DNA from: Cristatella mucedo
Taxonomy: Eukaryota; Bryozoa; Phylactolaemata; Cristatellidae
Assembly: GCA_009760855.2 (NCBI GenBank)
Contig: WPIO01000001.1
Span: 4,112,001 to 4,176,000 of the forward strand
DNA: 64,000 nucleotides
Direction: 5' to 3'
Shown: positions 22,801 to 35,300 of the stretch, piece after piece
Layout: each line of letters opens with the position of its first letter
Position numbering within the stretch: position 1 is the first letter of the stretch
Program-made: the position numbers and the translations under genes
Notes under the pieces: generated by a model
Databases searched by the model: none
Told to the model about the DNA's origin: nothing
Seen by the model: only the letters and a program-made list of their open reading frames with translations

Positions 22801-25800
22801 GATGGGGCATTTAATAAAACGTATCTTCATTTTATGATAGGAATTATCGCATTGCATCAAACATTAGCGAACTGCTAGCCAACTATCAAAATGAAGGAGA
22901 TTCTACACCAGTGCGTATTTCGCTAACTTTCGTCAGCACATAATAATCTGGAGTAAAATTAGAAGCGAATCACTCATTGGCCGCTCATTGCGAGGCCAGC
23001 TGCACTGACAGACACAGAAAGCTTTCCATGATCGCACATTTAAGTAGGCTTTAGTAGGTATGCTCAATAATAAACCCTGTTCATTTGACATTCTGTCAAT
23101 TGCTAGGATCGTTCGACAAAATAGCAGTTGAACGAAAGCTCGATCGTTGATCAATTGTAACTTTTGAGGAAGATGAAACACATATTTTTACTCGTGACTT
23201 TTTTGAGGTAGCCGCTATATACGAAGCCTCAGCCAGAGTGCAATCAACCGGGTAAAGTTGCTCTGCGATTTACGAAATTTAGGATTCTAAAATTCAGCCG
23301 AGAAAAGTGCACGCAACCATGGATTTTAGGCCAGGAAAATTGACTAGGTGCATTCAGTACACATGAATGCGTTAATGCGTTGCATGATGATCGCTTTTTC
23401 TGGCTCACATCAAGCTGACCTCTTTGCTGCAGGTTGACATGCTATATCAGCCAGTCTTCAAGTTTATCCACACGGAGGATCAAGGCATAGTGATGGAGCA
23501 ACTCGCTGTCCACCATCTTAGCGAGCTTGTTCTGCTCGGTAGGTATCTTATCGCATGTGCATTAGATGATCAGCTTTAGAAAAAACTGTTTGGTAAGTTA
23601 CACAACGGTATTAACTGAATACCTTTGAGTGCATGCTAAACTTTTACCAGCACGAGGTAGCGTGAGCCAAGTACAGCGATGTGAGGTCTGGTTGCTTTGG
23701 AGGAGGTCATAGGAAAAGAAAGCACTCCGCACACGATGAGTATTAGCCCAATGGTAAGGTGCTCAATCTTCATGGGTACGAGTCATGCATGGGCAATCTT
23801 TCATTGCCCACTGCAAGCGGCTATAATAGTCATTAAGGCTCTTTTGCCGCTCCCTAAATGAGGTTGTTGAATCAGATAAACTGTAGGTTTAACTGTACAC
23901 TTGCTCATAAAAAGCGCACACTTTCACGATCGCTTAATAGGAAATTGGCGCATAATTTAACATTCTTATTTAATTATACAATTTATGCCGCATCGATTAT
24001 GCATAGAGACCATCAACCTTCTGCCCATGGCATTTGGGCCATAGCATGATGCTTATCTTTGTAGCTCGAGTCTGTTTAAATTTATATTAAATTAACCCGT
24101 TTTAGGATACCTTTTCGTTTTTGGCTGAGGATCTGGGGGTGCGAGCTTAGGATTAGGGTTTATATTTAGGATTTAGAGTTTAGTGACTAGGAATGTTTGT
24201 CTTTTTAGGTTTAGGGTGTCCTTTAGGGTTTAGATTTTAGGGTTTAGGGGCTAGAATTCGCGGTTTATAGGGTTAAGGATACCGGATATCATGCTGAACT
24301 TCCTGCTACAGGCAAAGTGCCCATGTCAGAAAATTGGCTGCCTCTATGCAAAACGACGCCGTATCAGCTGCATCTGATGGTTGATCTGGATGATACTGGT
24401 ATGCTTCGGATATGTCACTGAGCAAAGGCCTGGAGGGTTTCCAAAAGGATATTAAGACGACACGAGTGCTTGGATTGCTGTCCTACTTTTCTATGAGACA
24501 ATTGATGAATAGGTAATAATGTGCTACCATTCTGTCTTGTTGTAACATTCGCTAACCACTATTATGACATTGGCGAAAGATCAAAGCCTCGCGTATTGCC
24601 CTTTTCTGCTACGATGGCATACAACCCCAACAAGAATAGTGAAAGCGCCTCTGGTTGCAATGATATGAGCTTTTTTTGGTACACGTTCCGAATAGGCAGA
24701 GGCCAATGCTTCTGCTCTTAATAGTGCACATATAAAGAAGGGGGTGTGTTAAGTTGGAAAGTACTCAGTTGAGCAGATGCTGCGCTTTAGCTCAATGTCC
24801 CAAAAAGCAATCCAAGCGGCTCGCAGTCAATTCGTCAGAATGTCGCGTCCGCTGGACTTACGAAAGCCCGTGGGTATTATGGCCAGCCTTTTGATTTTGG
24901 TTTTGAGGGAGAAAGCATGAGCCGAATTGAAGCATTTGCTTGTGAAATCGCTCGCTTACTGTAGGAGAAGCACGGCCGATCCAGCGAAGGTTCACAGTGA
25001 GGTACAGGTGCATACAAAATAATTCCGCCAGCTTTGTTGTGAGTATCTTAATCGACTACATGCTTTCTCGCGCTGCTACTTCGGCTATGCTCTAGTGATT
25101 CTCGCGGCAGACTATTACCAATAATGTCTACCAAAATGGTTTTGTTGTTAGCCGATTAATCCAATATCCTCAGATTTAGCGGGCTCACCTCGTGGCAATC
25201 ATTGTGTTGCTATACACATTATTCGATTATATATACATACATTTTTTATATTATATATATATACATTATACGTTTCATATACATTATTCAATTAAATTTA
25301 CACTTGCATTTAGTCTGCCGAGCTCGGCACACAAACTTGAGCTTGGTAAATGACAGACAATTTATTTGACGAAAAGGATTCGTGAAGCGTCCGTCGCCTG
25401 TGCTGTTTGGCATTTCGGATATAGCACTCCTTAACTTTCAGTAAGGACAACTTTGACCTGCAGATGATTGGTTAGCTAGCTTTTGAAAAGGCAAATGAAG
25501 TTGACTTTTTTATGTGACCAGTGTTATCTGTCATGTTGCGAACTAAATGACTTTTATCTGCGACACAAAATCCAATTGACTTCAATTTCAGCTTGACCAG
25601 AATTTCTATGTGCCTCAACACCTCTAGAGATTTTGATCTTTTTTTTTACCTCGTCCTGGTGTTTCCTTAGCATTGCTCGCGTGAGGTCAGGAAATAAAGC
25701 TGCCAAAAACCTGCTTTTAATTAACAAATTACACGGTTTTTAAATCTACTACGTAAATATGGCAGTGGCATTCATATTTTGTCAACATTCACCTTTTCAT

Positions 25801-28800
25801 GTAAAGCAAAATTCTTTTGGCTACTTGGTAATTGGCTGATTGCAAGTCCATAAAGGATATCGGAGATAAACGCTTGAAAGGGCTAGCTGCAAATTATCAT
25901 GGGCGCTGGCTTCCGATTCTAACGTAGAAACTGCATATGGGCTTTCGCAGCTAAAGGGAGACACCTTATCTCTAGACAATGCAATAAGCAGCACGAGCGC
26001 CTCAGCTTAGTTTCTGCTTTGTGAGACTGCTGAACTTAAAAGACTGTCGTGGAAGTTGGTGTGCAAAAACTTCGTAACATATTGCAATGCTCGAGTATCG
26101 GTCAAGCAATTTACTCTACGATATGGAATCTATATGACGGCAGCTAGAAGTAGCATGCTAAAACGGAAGACATTATACCAGAAGTGACGATAGCAGCCGT
26201 CTGCCTGCTCCGGATTTAACTTGACGGGGTTCCAGAGAGTGGTAATGTTGGCGACCACAAAAATTTCTTGACTGCGCATGTTGGTCATATCTGAATATCT
26301 GTGGGGTGCAATAACTATAACTTTAACTAAATAGACCCTGGTCCAGATCAGAACCCGCCTTTAAATTATTGCATCTCAATCTCCTGCTCTCTTCCTTTTT
26401 CCACCTCTCTTTTCTCGCTTTCTCATCGTCTGCCTCACACTTTTTCTATTTTTATCTCTCTTCCTCTCTCACTCTCTCCCTTCCTCTCTCTCAACCTCTT
26501 GCATTCTTTATCCCCCTTTCGTCTCCTATCTCTTCCGCTTTTTCTTACGCGACGCATCACTACGTAAGCTTGATTGATTATACAAGGACCATTAAACTGT
26601 TAGCTCGGAGTGACGTAATAGTGAACAACGCCGAAGCCAAGGCTGAGCCTGATCATCGCTGAAATATGACGATCGCCAGAGTTTTAATGGTCCTTTTATA
26701 GAAGCCACCTGTATCACGGGCCTATATTTTGTTCTACTATATTTTTTACTGCTTTTGGTGAGCCCTGATAACACGCTTGGTAAGGCGGTTGCTTTTAACG
26801 ACCTCGATCCCGAGGTCGTGAATTCGAATGCTGCGGTGGGCGATCCTTTATCGCCGCTGCAAGCAGTGGTGATAGCCGTAAAGGCTCTTCTATTGCTATA
26901 CAAAAGAGGCTGTTAAATCAGATAGCATTTATTTATTACTGCTATACAAGCTAAGCTAAGATTATCTGAGCCAACGTGAGACTTTGAAAAGACCACAACA
27001 GACAAATTGAGTAGACCAGTTTATCTCGTACCGATATCTTTACTCACAGATGAAAGCTGAAGTTTAATAAAACCTGACATCCTCAGTCAGGCCGGTTTAG
27101 ACTGGTTTGTAAGGTATGGGCAGTGTTGAGTACATTGGTATTGAGAAACCTTCTGCACATCTGCGTGCATTGGAGCAGCTTATGCAATTTGTTATCCATA
27201 TTTTAAGGTGCCACTTTCGCCAGTATTGGTCACGGTACTGAGAGGTCTAGAACCTGCTACTTAAATTGTGTTTTGTGTGAAAAACCTGGTCCTTTGTATG
27301 AGTTCGTGGCAATATTTAATATCCTAAGAGATCTTCGAGAATCTTCGTTTATCAAAAGTGTGCAGACAAAAAGAGGTCAGTCTCCTTCTGTAGACCGTGG
27401 ATGTATATGGCTACTTGAAAGTTACCGGCTGCGGCTGCGATGTGCCAGCTTGCCGAAGCTTGCTGGCTCTATGCTTCCCCGTTGCTGAAATTGAGGTTGG
27501 AAGCGGCGTGACGTTCTCCAGCAAGCACAAGCCAGATATGACGATTCTCGCCGTCGACACGCGGTGAGTACAAAGTAAAATCCGTATGACTTCCAGACCA
27601 GCGGGCAAAGTAGCATTTCGTCCACACTGTCCGTTTTTAACATTGCCACCCACTATTAGTTTCCCGTCTGTCAAAGCGAGGGACGGTATGGGGAAATTTA
27701 AGCCGTATGTTTTTGCTTGCTTCCGTTGTCTGATTGATCCCACCAACAAAGGAGTCACATGTTCACGAATTACTTAGAATGGTGGTTATCTATAGCCCCA
27801 TCCCCGCCGAAGAGGTATATTTCGGTGATCCAATCGTGTTTTCTTTGCAGCAAATGTAAAGCGTCTAGAGAGAGATTGAGTTCTCTGATGGTGCTTCATC
27901 AGATGTATAATAATAATAATAATTATTATACGAGGTATGCTTCACCTGCATCCAACTGTAAACTGGGTGTATAAGGACTCAGATCTCATGGGGTGCTATA
28001 CAGATTGCACTATCATTATTATTATTATGCTCTACTCTAGTAGCAGCACGCCTTAACCAAAGTGGCCGCAATGTCATAGATACCGGTATATCTGTGTGTG
28101 TGTGTGTGTGTGTGTGTTGTCATCCGCTATTTCCGCCACACCAGGTAGTTAATAATATTAATTCATTTGTATAGCGCCCTAAGAGAATTTAATCTCTATT
28201 CAGGCGCTTCGCGTATGTCGCGGGGCTTGAGCCCACGATCTCGGCCAGACCTTGATCGGGGGGGGGGGGAGCACCCTTATTATTGGGCTAAACCAGCTCG
28301 GTAAGGCCACAAAGCCGGACCAAAAACCGTAAGGTACTCGAACTGAACCGCCATTAATAAAATGAAGTGGTCATGGATTCAAATCCCGAAGCTGTCCCAC
28401 AGCCGCTACCTATCAGCTGTAAGGAGGCGATAGCCGCTAAGACTCTTGTGCTGCCATAAAAATGAGACCTTTGAACCTGGATACCTTAGTTTGTTGTTCA
28501 CTTTAAAGACACAGTTGACGCTGCAGAGGGCCGGGTTTTTGCGAGTAGCTTTTGCTGAAGCAATGCGCTGTGACGCAACGAGCAGGTCGGCTGGACTAGC
28601 GCGCTCTGGTGGCCCATAGAGAAGAAGGAAGTAAAGCCGCTCGCAATGTAAGGGTCCCCGCGAGAAAAATGAGCCGGCCAAGTAAGCGCCACCAAAGCAT
28701 CCCAGGCTCGACGAGCGGTGCCGCAATAGTAAACGAGTTCGTGCACACATGCGCGCACCTTGGCTGCCATGAGCCTGAGTGTCAGACGCAAGCTCGCTTA

Positions 28801-31800
28801 GGCTGGATTCACGAACCGAAGCATAACTTGCGTGTCAAGGGCTACAGTCTCGGAGAGTGCGCCTCGGGCATCTCGCGGCGACGATGGCACAGAAACAGGA
28901 AAATAACATCATTCTTCTTTGAAACTGGGTCACACGTTCCAGATTCAGAGCGTCTTCAAATTTCCACATTAGTCAATAGGTCCTGGGTATCAGACCGCGT
29001 GTAAGGTGCTCGCACTTGACGACCCAGGTCTTGGGTTCAAGTACTGCAGCAGGCAATCGTTTATCGCATGCTGCGAGCGTGGTTATGGCAGTATACATGG
29101 CCGGTTTCTGCAGCTACGTATTAAAGGGGCTGTTTAATAAGCTAGACTTTACTTTAGGTCGAGAAACTGTCGCTGCACACGCGGTACTGAGGAGACGGCC
29201 GTTTGTAATTGGCTTCAGAATTGTATTTAAACTAACAGGGCTTCTTTGCAATTCGTATATTGTTGGAATTAAAAATCGTGTGCGGCGTAGTCGCACGTCG
29301 TCATAGTTGTGTAGGTATATACTTGCTTAGTAATTTGACAACTTACGCTGAGAATGGCAGAACTTTGACTAGAGCACATGTTCGTGCGAACTCGCTTCGA
29401 CAAACTATGTCAGGCAGGTTCAATGGAATTCAATTGCAATGCTGAGATAGGAGTCCCTTGCTTACTAGCATCTATTTCCCGCCGTTTAAAAGGATAAAGA
29501 TCAACTGACTCAACAGGCTCATTTCTATTTCAGCTGAACAAACTTCGTAGCTGTAACCCCGAGTGTAGCTGTAGAAAAGGACTGCACTCTGCAAGTTTGG
29601 AGCGAAAAGCACGGGTCGTTCAGTGCTAGTGCCTCACCACTAGACTGTGAGCCTATGACCAAGAAGCCTCTATTTGTCATTTAAATTGCTTCGAGGTGCT
29701 TGTTCCACTACCGTGGTTGGTGCGCCTGTAAATACTTGCATGAGTTAAGCTACATTGAGTCGGTCAAACTTTGGTGTGACTAATTCGTCCAGCTTGCTCC
29801 AGTGTTCGCGACAGTCATTGCTGACATTGGCCGTTATTTTTTTGATCTTGCTGACTGGAATGATGGTAGTAACAATGTTTACATTACCAACGCCGAATCG
29901 CGTAAATGCAGCTTTATTTACGCTGTGATTAAACGAATGCAACATTCCGTAGCTGTTCCATTTATTCGTAAAAGTAATTTTCCCTTTACGATTCGTAGTC
30001 TGCTGACGGATACAAATATTTCTTCTGACAGAAAATCAAAATTATAGGAACAGAAAGCGTTTGGACAGGCGGGACATTTTTTCAGGGATTAAGCCATTTG
30101 CACTGCAGACTAAGGGCGATGATATGTGAAGTTTGTAGTATAAATTTGTAATTGAGCATTTAAGCATTTATAAGGCATTGTATTATAGTTTTTTTATGCA
30201 TTTAATCAGAGCTATTATTTTAAGACAGTCAATTACCTGTATAATAATGTCTGACAGTCACCAAGCGTGAGTTTTCATACCAAGTTTAATTTCTAATTTA
30301 CTGATCCTTAAAGTCTTAATGCATTGATTAGCCGATCTTAGCGCTAACCATTTTATTGACCTCCTATCTCTAGAATGAGAAAGTTTCCCCTCGCCTCTTT
30401 CCCAGGTCTGAGAAAATCTGTAATAGACCATAAACAGAAAATAAACCTAATTTTTATCTGACTTAATTTACCTTGACAATTATTCGAATCTCAAAGTTCT
30501 TTGAAACTCCACAGCATCATCATTACGCTAATAGCTATTTATTGTTCTCTGGAAGCATTGAAATGAGCAGTAGTTCGAGACTCCTCCATCTTTCTACATA
30601 GGATCATTCGATTTTATACCATGTCTGGCCTACATTCACTCGCGTCCTAAATCTTCATATCCGGTAACACATTGCTACTCTTCTCCCAGAGAAAAGTCGA
30701 ATGATAGCAGCTAGAGAGGGACATGATTGCCTGCGCTTATAAAGATTTATGTCTGTGACGCAAGGTCTTTTTTCCCCAGCCGAAGTCTTTGCCATGACAC
30801 AAGAAGGAATGTTGACGCCTGATATTTGAGATTAATGCACAGAGCGCCTAACTTTAGTTGCAGGCCACTAATAAACCTATCAGCTTTTGGTGGACAGTAC
30901 TACGCTATGGTACATCCGTTGGATGCGGCATACTTTGCTCAAGTCCATCATCTCGGTAAGATCTCTTAAGCAGCACAATCGGCGCTTAATTATAGCCTTT
31001 CGCGTAATCTCCTGAACTGTTTGATGTCAGGATATACGCTAGTAATAGGCCTGAACATGCTTTGCTTAATCCACTGTCAATTTTCAAATCATATGCAGGT
31101 TTGCCATCGTTAGGGGACATGCCAACTTATACCAGGTAACAGCTGTACCGCTAGATCATTCGTAGCAATACGATTTATTGGCTCCAAACCACTAGCAGAG
31201 AAATATATTTTCCTCTGCTTGTCAGTATGATGGAGTGAGTGAATTAAAAAAAGCCACAAATGTTTGAATAGTTTTCCATACTTGATCTAGAAAGGTGTTG
31301 GTGCTACGCGGCAAGTTGCCTGCAGAGAAATCCAGGGAAAAGTCTGTAGTAATTTGTAGGCACAGTGCTGAGAACAGGCACGTTTTTTCTTGAGCGGAGA
31401 AGATCCAGGAACCTCTCGTTTCTTGCTTGGTCAGTGCTCTACCGACTGAGCTTAGGAGATGCCAATACTCTACTTACTCTATATGGGGCCTACCTTCCTG
31501 GCTTTAAATGTTCACTTACGAGCTTGATGGGAGTCTGGTGCTTGAATGCATGCGTACATTTGTAATCGTTATTGGGTGCCGAGCTGCACGCAGCACGCCA
31601 GCTGTGAATGAGTCATTTAAAGATACAGAAAAACCAAAGACCATCTGCCATAGGTCAGCGACTAGAAAGGTTGTCTTGAGTGGGTACAATCTCGTAACTT
31701 ACCCATGGTGTGGTTTTGCCGATTTTATTAAATTTTTGCTATAATCTCTCCTCATACGAAGATATAAATCTATAAAGAGCCAATCAAAAGTCTTCTAAAG

Positions 31801-32153
31801 AAACTCTCCTGCAGTCCAAATTTTTATTCAGGTTCGATAGCTTAACTTGGCTTGTTTCCTAAAATTCATGTATATCTCGAATTCTACATCATTGCCGAAT
31901 TTATACATCGCGGCACCGCCCGTGGTGTCATGAGAACATCCTAAAGGGCTTGCTGTTAGTTTGATGGTTCTCGCCAAAATACCCGTTGAGCACTTTGAGC
32001 ATCTTATATTTAGCGAGTGAATCCGCAGGAATGCAGGCTCCCTGATTGGGCCCTGGAGTAATGCACTCACTTTTGATGACCAAGTTAGTGGGTGCATGCC
32101 CAGGGGTATATTTAAAGCCCGCATACACGTTAAGTTCTCATAGGGTGCAGTAC

Positions 32154-32224
<71 letters not shown>

Positions 32225-32234
32225 GTACACACAC

Positions 32235-32326
<92 letters not shown>

Positions 32327-35300
32327 GTAAAGTTCTTACGCGGACCCACAAGACCAGCCACGACTTGGCTACTTCGTACCTAGCTGAACTGCTGCATCAG
32401 TTTCAGCCTGTTCGCGCCCTCAGGTCCTGTGTGGACAATAAATTAGCTGTCCCATTCTTCCGCTTAAAGACAGTTGGCGACAGAAGCTTTAGCTCTGCAG
32501 GTCCTAGACTGTGGAACTCGCTTCCACAATTCTTACGCAACGACAACTACTCTCCAACTGCCGACTATGGCACATCTTTTTCAGCGGTTCTGAACTGCTA
32601 CTTCTATGCTACTCACTACCTCAACTGCTCTTCTGACTCTGCTATGCTTCCCACTTTCTCTTTGTTGCGTGAGACGAAGTCTGTTGGCTACCGAATGCGT
32701 ACCGAAAGCCGCTTAGGCTGTGAGTGCGCTATACAAAACTCTCCTGCGTAACACCCACATGGTCTTTATGACTTTGTGGAGTTACAGACGGAGATACATT
32801 ACATTATATATATATATCTATGTATGTATATACCTTCTAGGTAGGTCTTAGCAAATAACAATTAAGTCATCAGTTATTGTGAAGCGATTCATACAATACC
32901 GTGCGTTTGCTGCTGATTGTGGCATTTAATTTCCTGCAGTCATTCAATCCTTGTTATACGCTACTTACTTCCTCTAGAGCAGAGGTTGGAAAACTCCGGC
33001 CTTTAGGCCAAATACGGCCTGGCCTTTACTCCAGTCCGGCCAATCGCCCCCTAATTATTTATTTCTGGATCCGGCTTAATTGAATTGTCCGGCTTTGTTC
33101 CCTTCATTACTGCTGCTTGCAGCTCAAGCTATGGATCGTGTTTATTTTTATAGCTGATTTCAGACGCTTGTATGAAACGGCGCCTGGCAGGGAAGGAATG
33201 ATAAATGTGTACATCTATAACTGCCCTGAGCGTCTGTGCGTCTGCTGTGACTAGTTTTTGTCTGACCCCGCCCAATACACCGGCCCGGAGAAGTGGGTTT
33301 CTTCTCCCCAATTGTGCCTCATTGAACTGAAAAAGTAGTCCAAAAAGTATGCCGAACCCTGCTTTAATGTCATCTTAAGTCCGCCTTGCTTACAACTTTG
33401 TGAAATGAAGGTGGTTAGCAATCGTATGTGAGTCTTCAACTGCTCAAGGGGAGTTATTGCCCTATAGAAAACTCTAAAAAGCATTGCACTCACTCAGCCT
33501 TTACGGCTTTAAGCCAGCGACAAATATATACGCCTACACTCAAAATTCCCGCGTTCGCCCACACACACACACACTCGAGCACTCGCTTGCACATAACATG
33601 GCGGCTTGAGCAGAAGATTTAGCTTAGGGCATTTTTCTAGAAGCTTGGATTGAGTTGAGTCAAAGTGAATAGTTACATTACTAATGTGCTGAAGGCTTTA
33701 CGTTTCAGCACTGAAGTATGGAAGGAGTACAGCCGTCGCATACAGGGTGCTAACGGATACAACGAGTGGCAATCACTTATGGCTGCAGACTCGCCTTGAA
33801 GTTCTTCAACCAGGCCGGCAAAACGCACCGAGTGAAATAGAATGTTTGCATCGGGTCCTTACGTAAGTCCCTGTCCATTATATTCTGACTTGAATAGTGT
33901 GTACAGAAGCACTCGTGCAGTATTCTCCGTTAGTCGCACACTGTCTAGCTCATCGTGCTCACAGGAAACCTGTCTGATCGGCAGCATCGAAGATCGAAGC
34001 GGCTGCAATGTCCATTCAACGGCATCCAGGTCCCCCTATACCCGCTCACTGGCTTAGCGCTACCTGGAGTGCTTAACAACACATGCAGCAGCAGCAACAA
34101 TAGTAGTAATAATATATTTAATATAGCACCCTCAGAGAACTCAATATCTTTCTAGACACTTTGCATTTACAGCAATTGAAGCATGATCGAATGTTTAGTG
34201 GTAGCATGCTCAATGACATCAACATAACGTGGCTAGTGGGGGACATGCACAGGGTCAGCATGCAGATGTGATTAGTAGCAGCATGCATAGTGTCAGTATG
34301 TGTAAGCACGTAAAGGACAAATCTCATGGACCCACTACATGATGTGGTAAATAGATATGTTTTAGTTACATTTTTAAATGTGGTCAAGTTAGGGGATGTC
34401 GTGATGCAAGTCGGGAGTGAGTTCCAAGCTTAGGAGCATACGAAATAAAGGCACGGTCTCTAAAGGATTTGAGGTTCGTATGAGGTATAGGTAAACGATT
34501 AGATTCCGAAAAGCGAGTGATACGATACTTATCAGGTATGGGAGTAGATCCAATAGGTAGGCTGGAGCCAAAGAATGAAGGGACCTGAAAGTGAGCGACA
34601 AAACCTTGAAGTCGATGCGCTGTTTGACTGGAAGCCAATGCAGGTCGGTGAGAAGTGGTGTGACGTGGCAACTGTGACGCTCACGACAGACAAACCTAGC
34701 TGCAGAAATTTGCACCAGCTGTAAGCACCTGATTGCACAAGCCGGTAGACCAGCAAGCATTGAGTTGCAGAAGTTGAGACAGGATGTCACAAATGCATGG
34801 ACCAATTTAGAGGTGGTATCCCTGTCCATGCAAGCCGGATTTTAGCAATGACTGTGGAGCTGATGTGGTGGTCTAATGAAAGGTCACTCTGAAGCATGGC
34901 ACTCAGATTTTGTGCGGATTCAACAGGACGTATGCTGGCAGAGCCGATTGTGAGCTTTAACCTTTCCAATTTCTGAATCACACTTGGTTTACCCATAACC
35001 AGTAAGTTGGTTTTTATCATCTTTCAATCATTGTAGTACCGCCGTGGCTGCGGTTATTTTAGCCAAGAAATGATGTTCACGCAGTGCTAAGTTGTTTGAA
35101 ATATATTAAAGACAGTTTTAGGATCGTCTCTGATGTGAAAAGTGGTAGCCAAGACCCTATTTAAATTTATGTACGGAAAAAGAACTTCGGATCACAAGTG
35201 GAGTCAATTAAGGTGTAAATTAGAAAGTATTTTCCCCAGGTTAACCCATTAATTGGAAAAGAGTTCTCGGTGCATGAAACCTCGGTCTAACGTTTTTCTT

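Noticed and set aside
23738-23800. tRNA gene candidates at the many A-box/B-box-like motifs
   Set aside because: The heads do not fold into complete cloverleaves by eye, and they are always followed by the same SINE body, so they are SINE heads and not tRNA genes.
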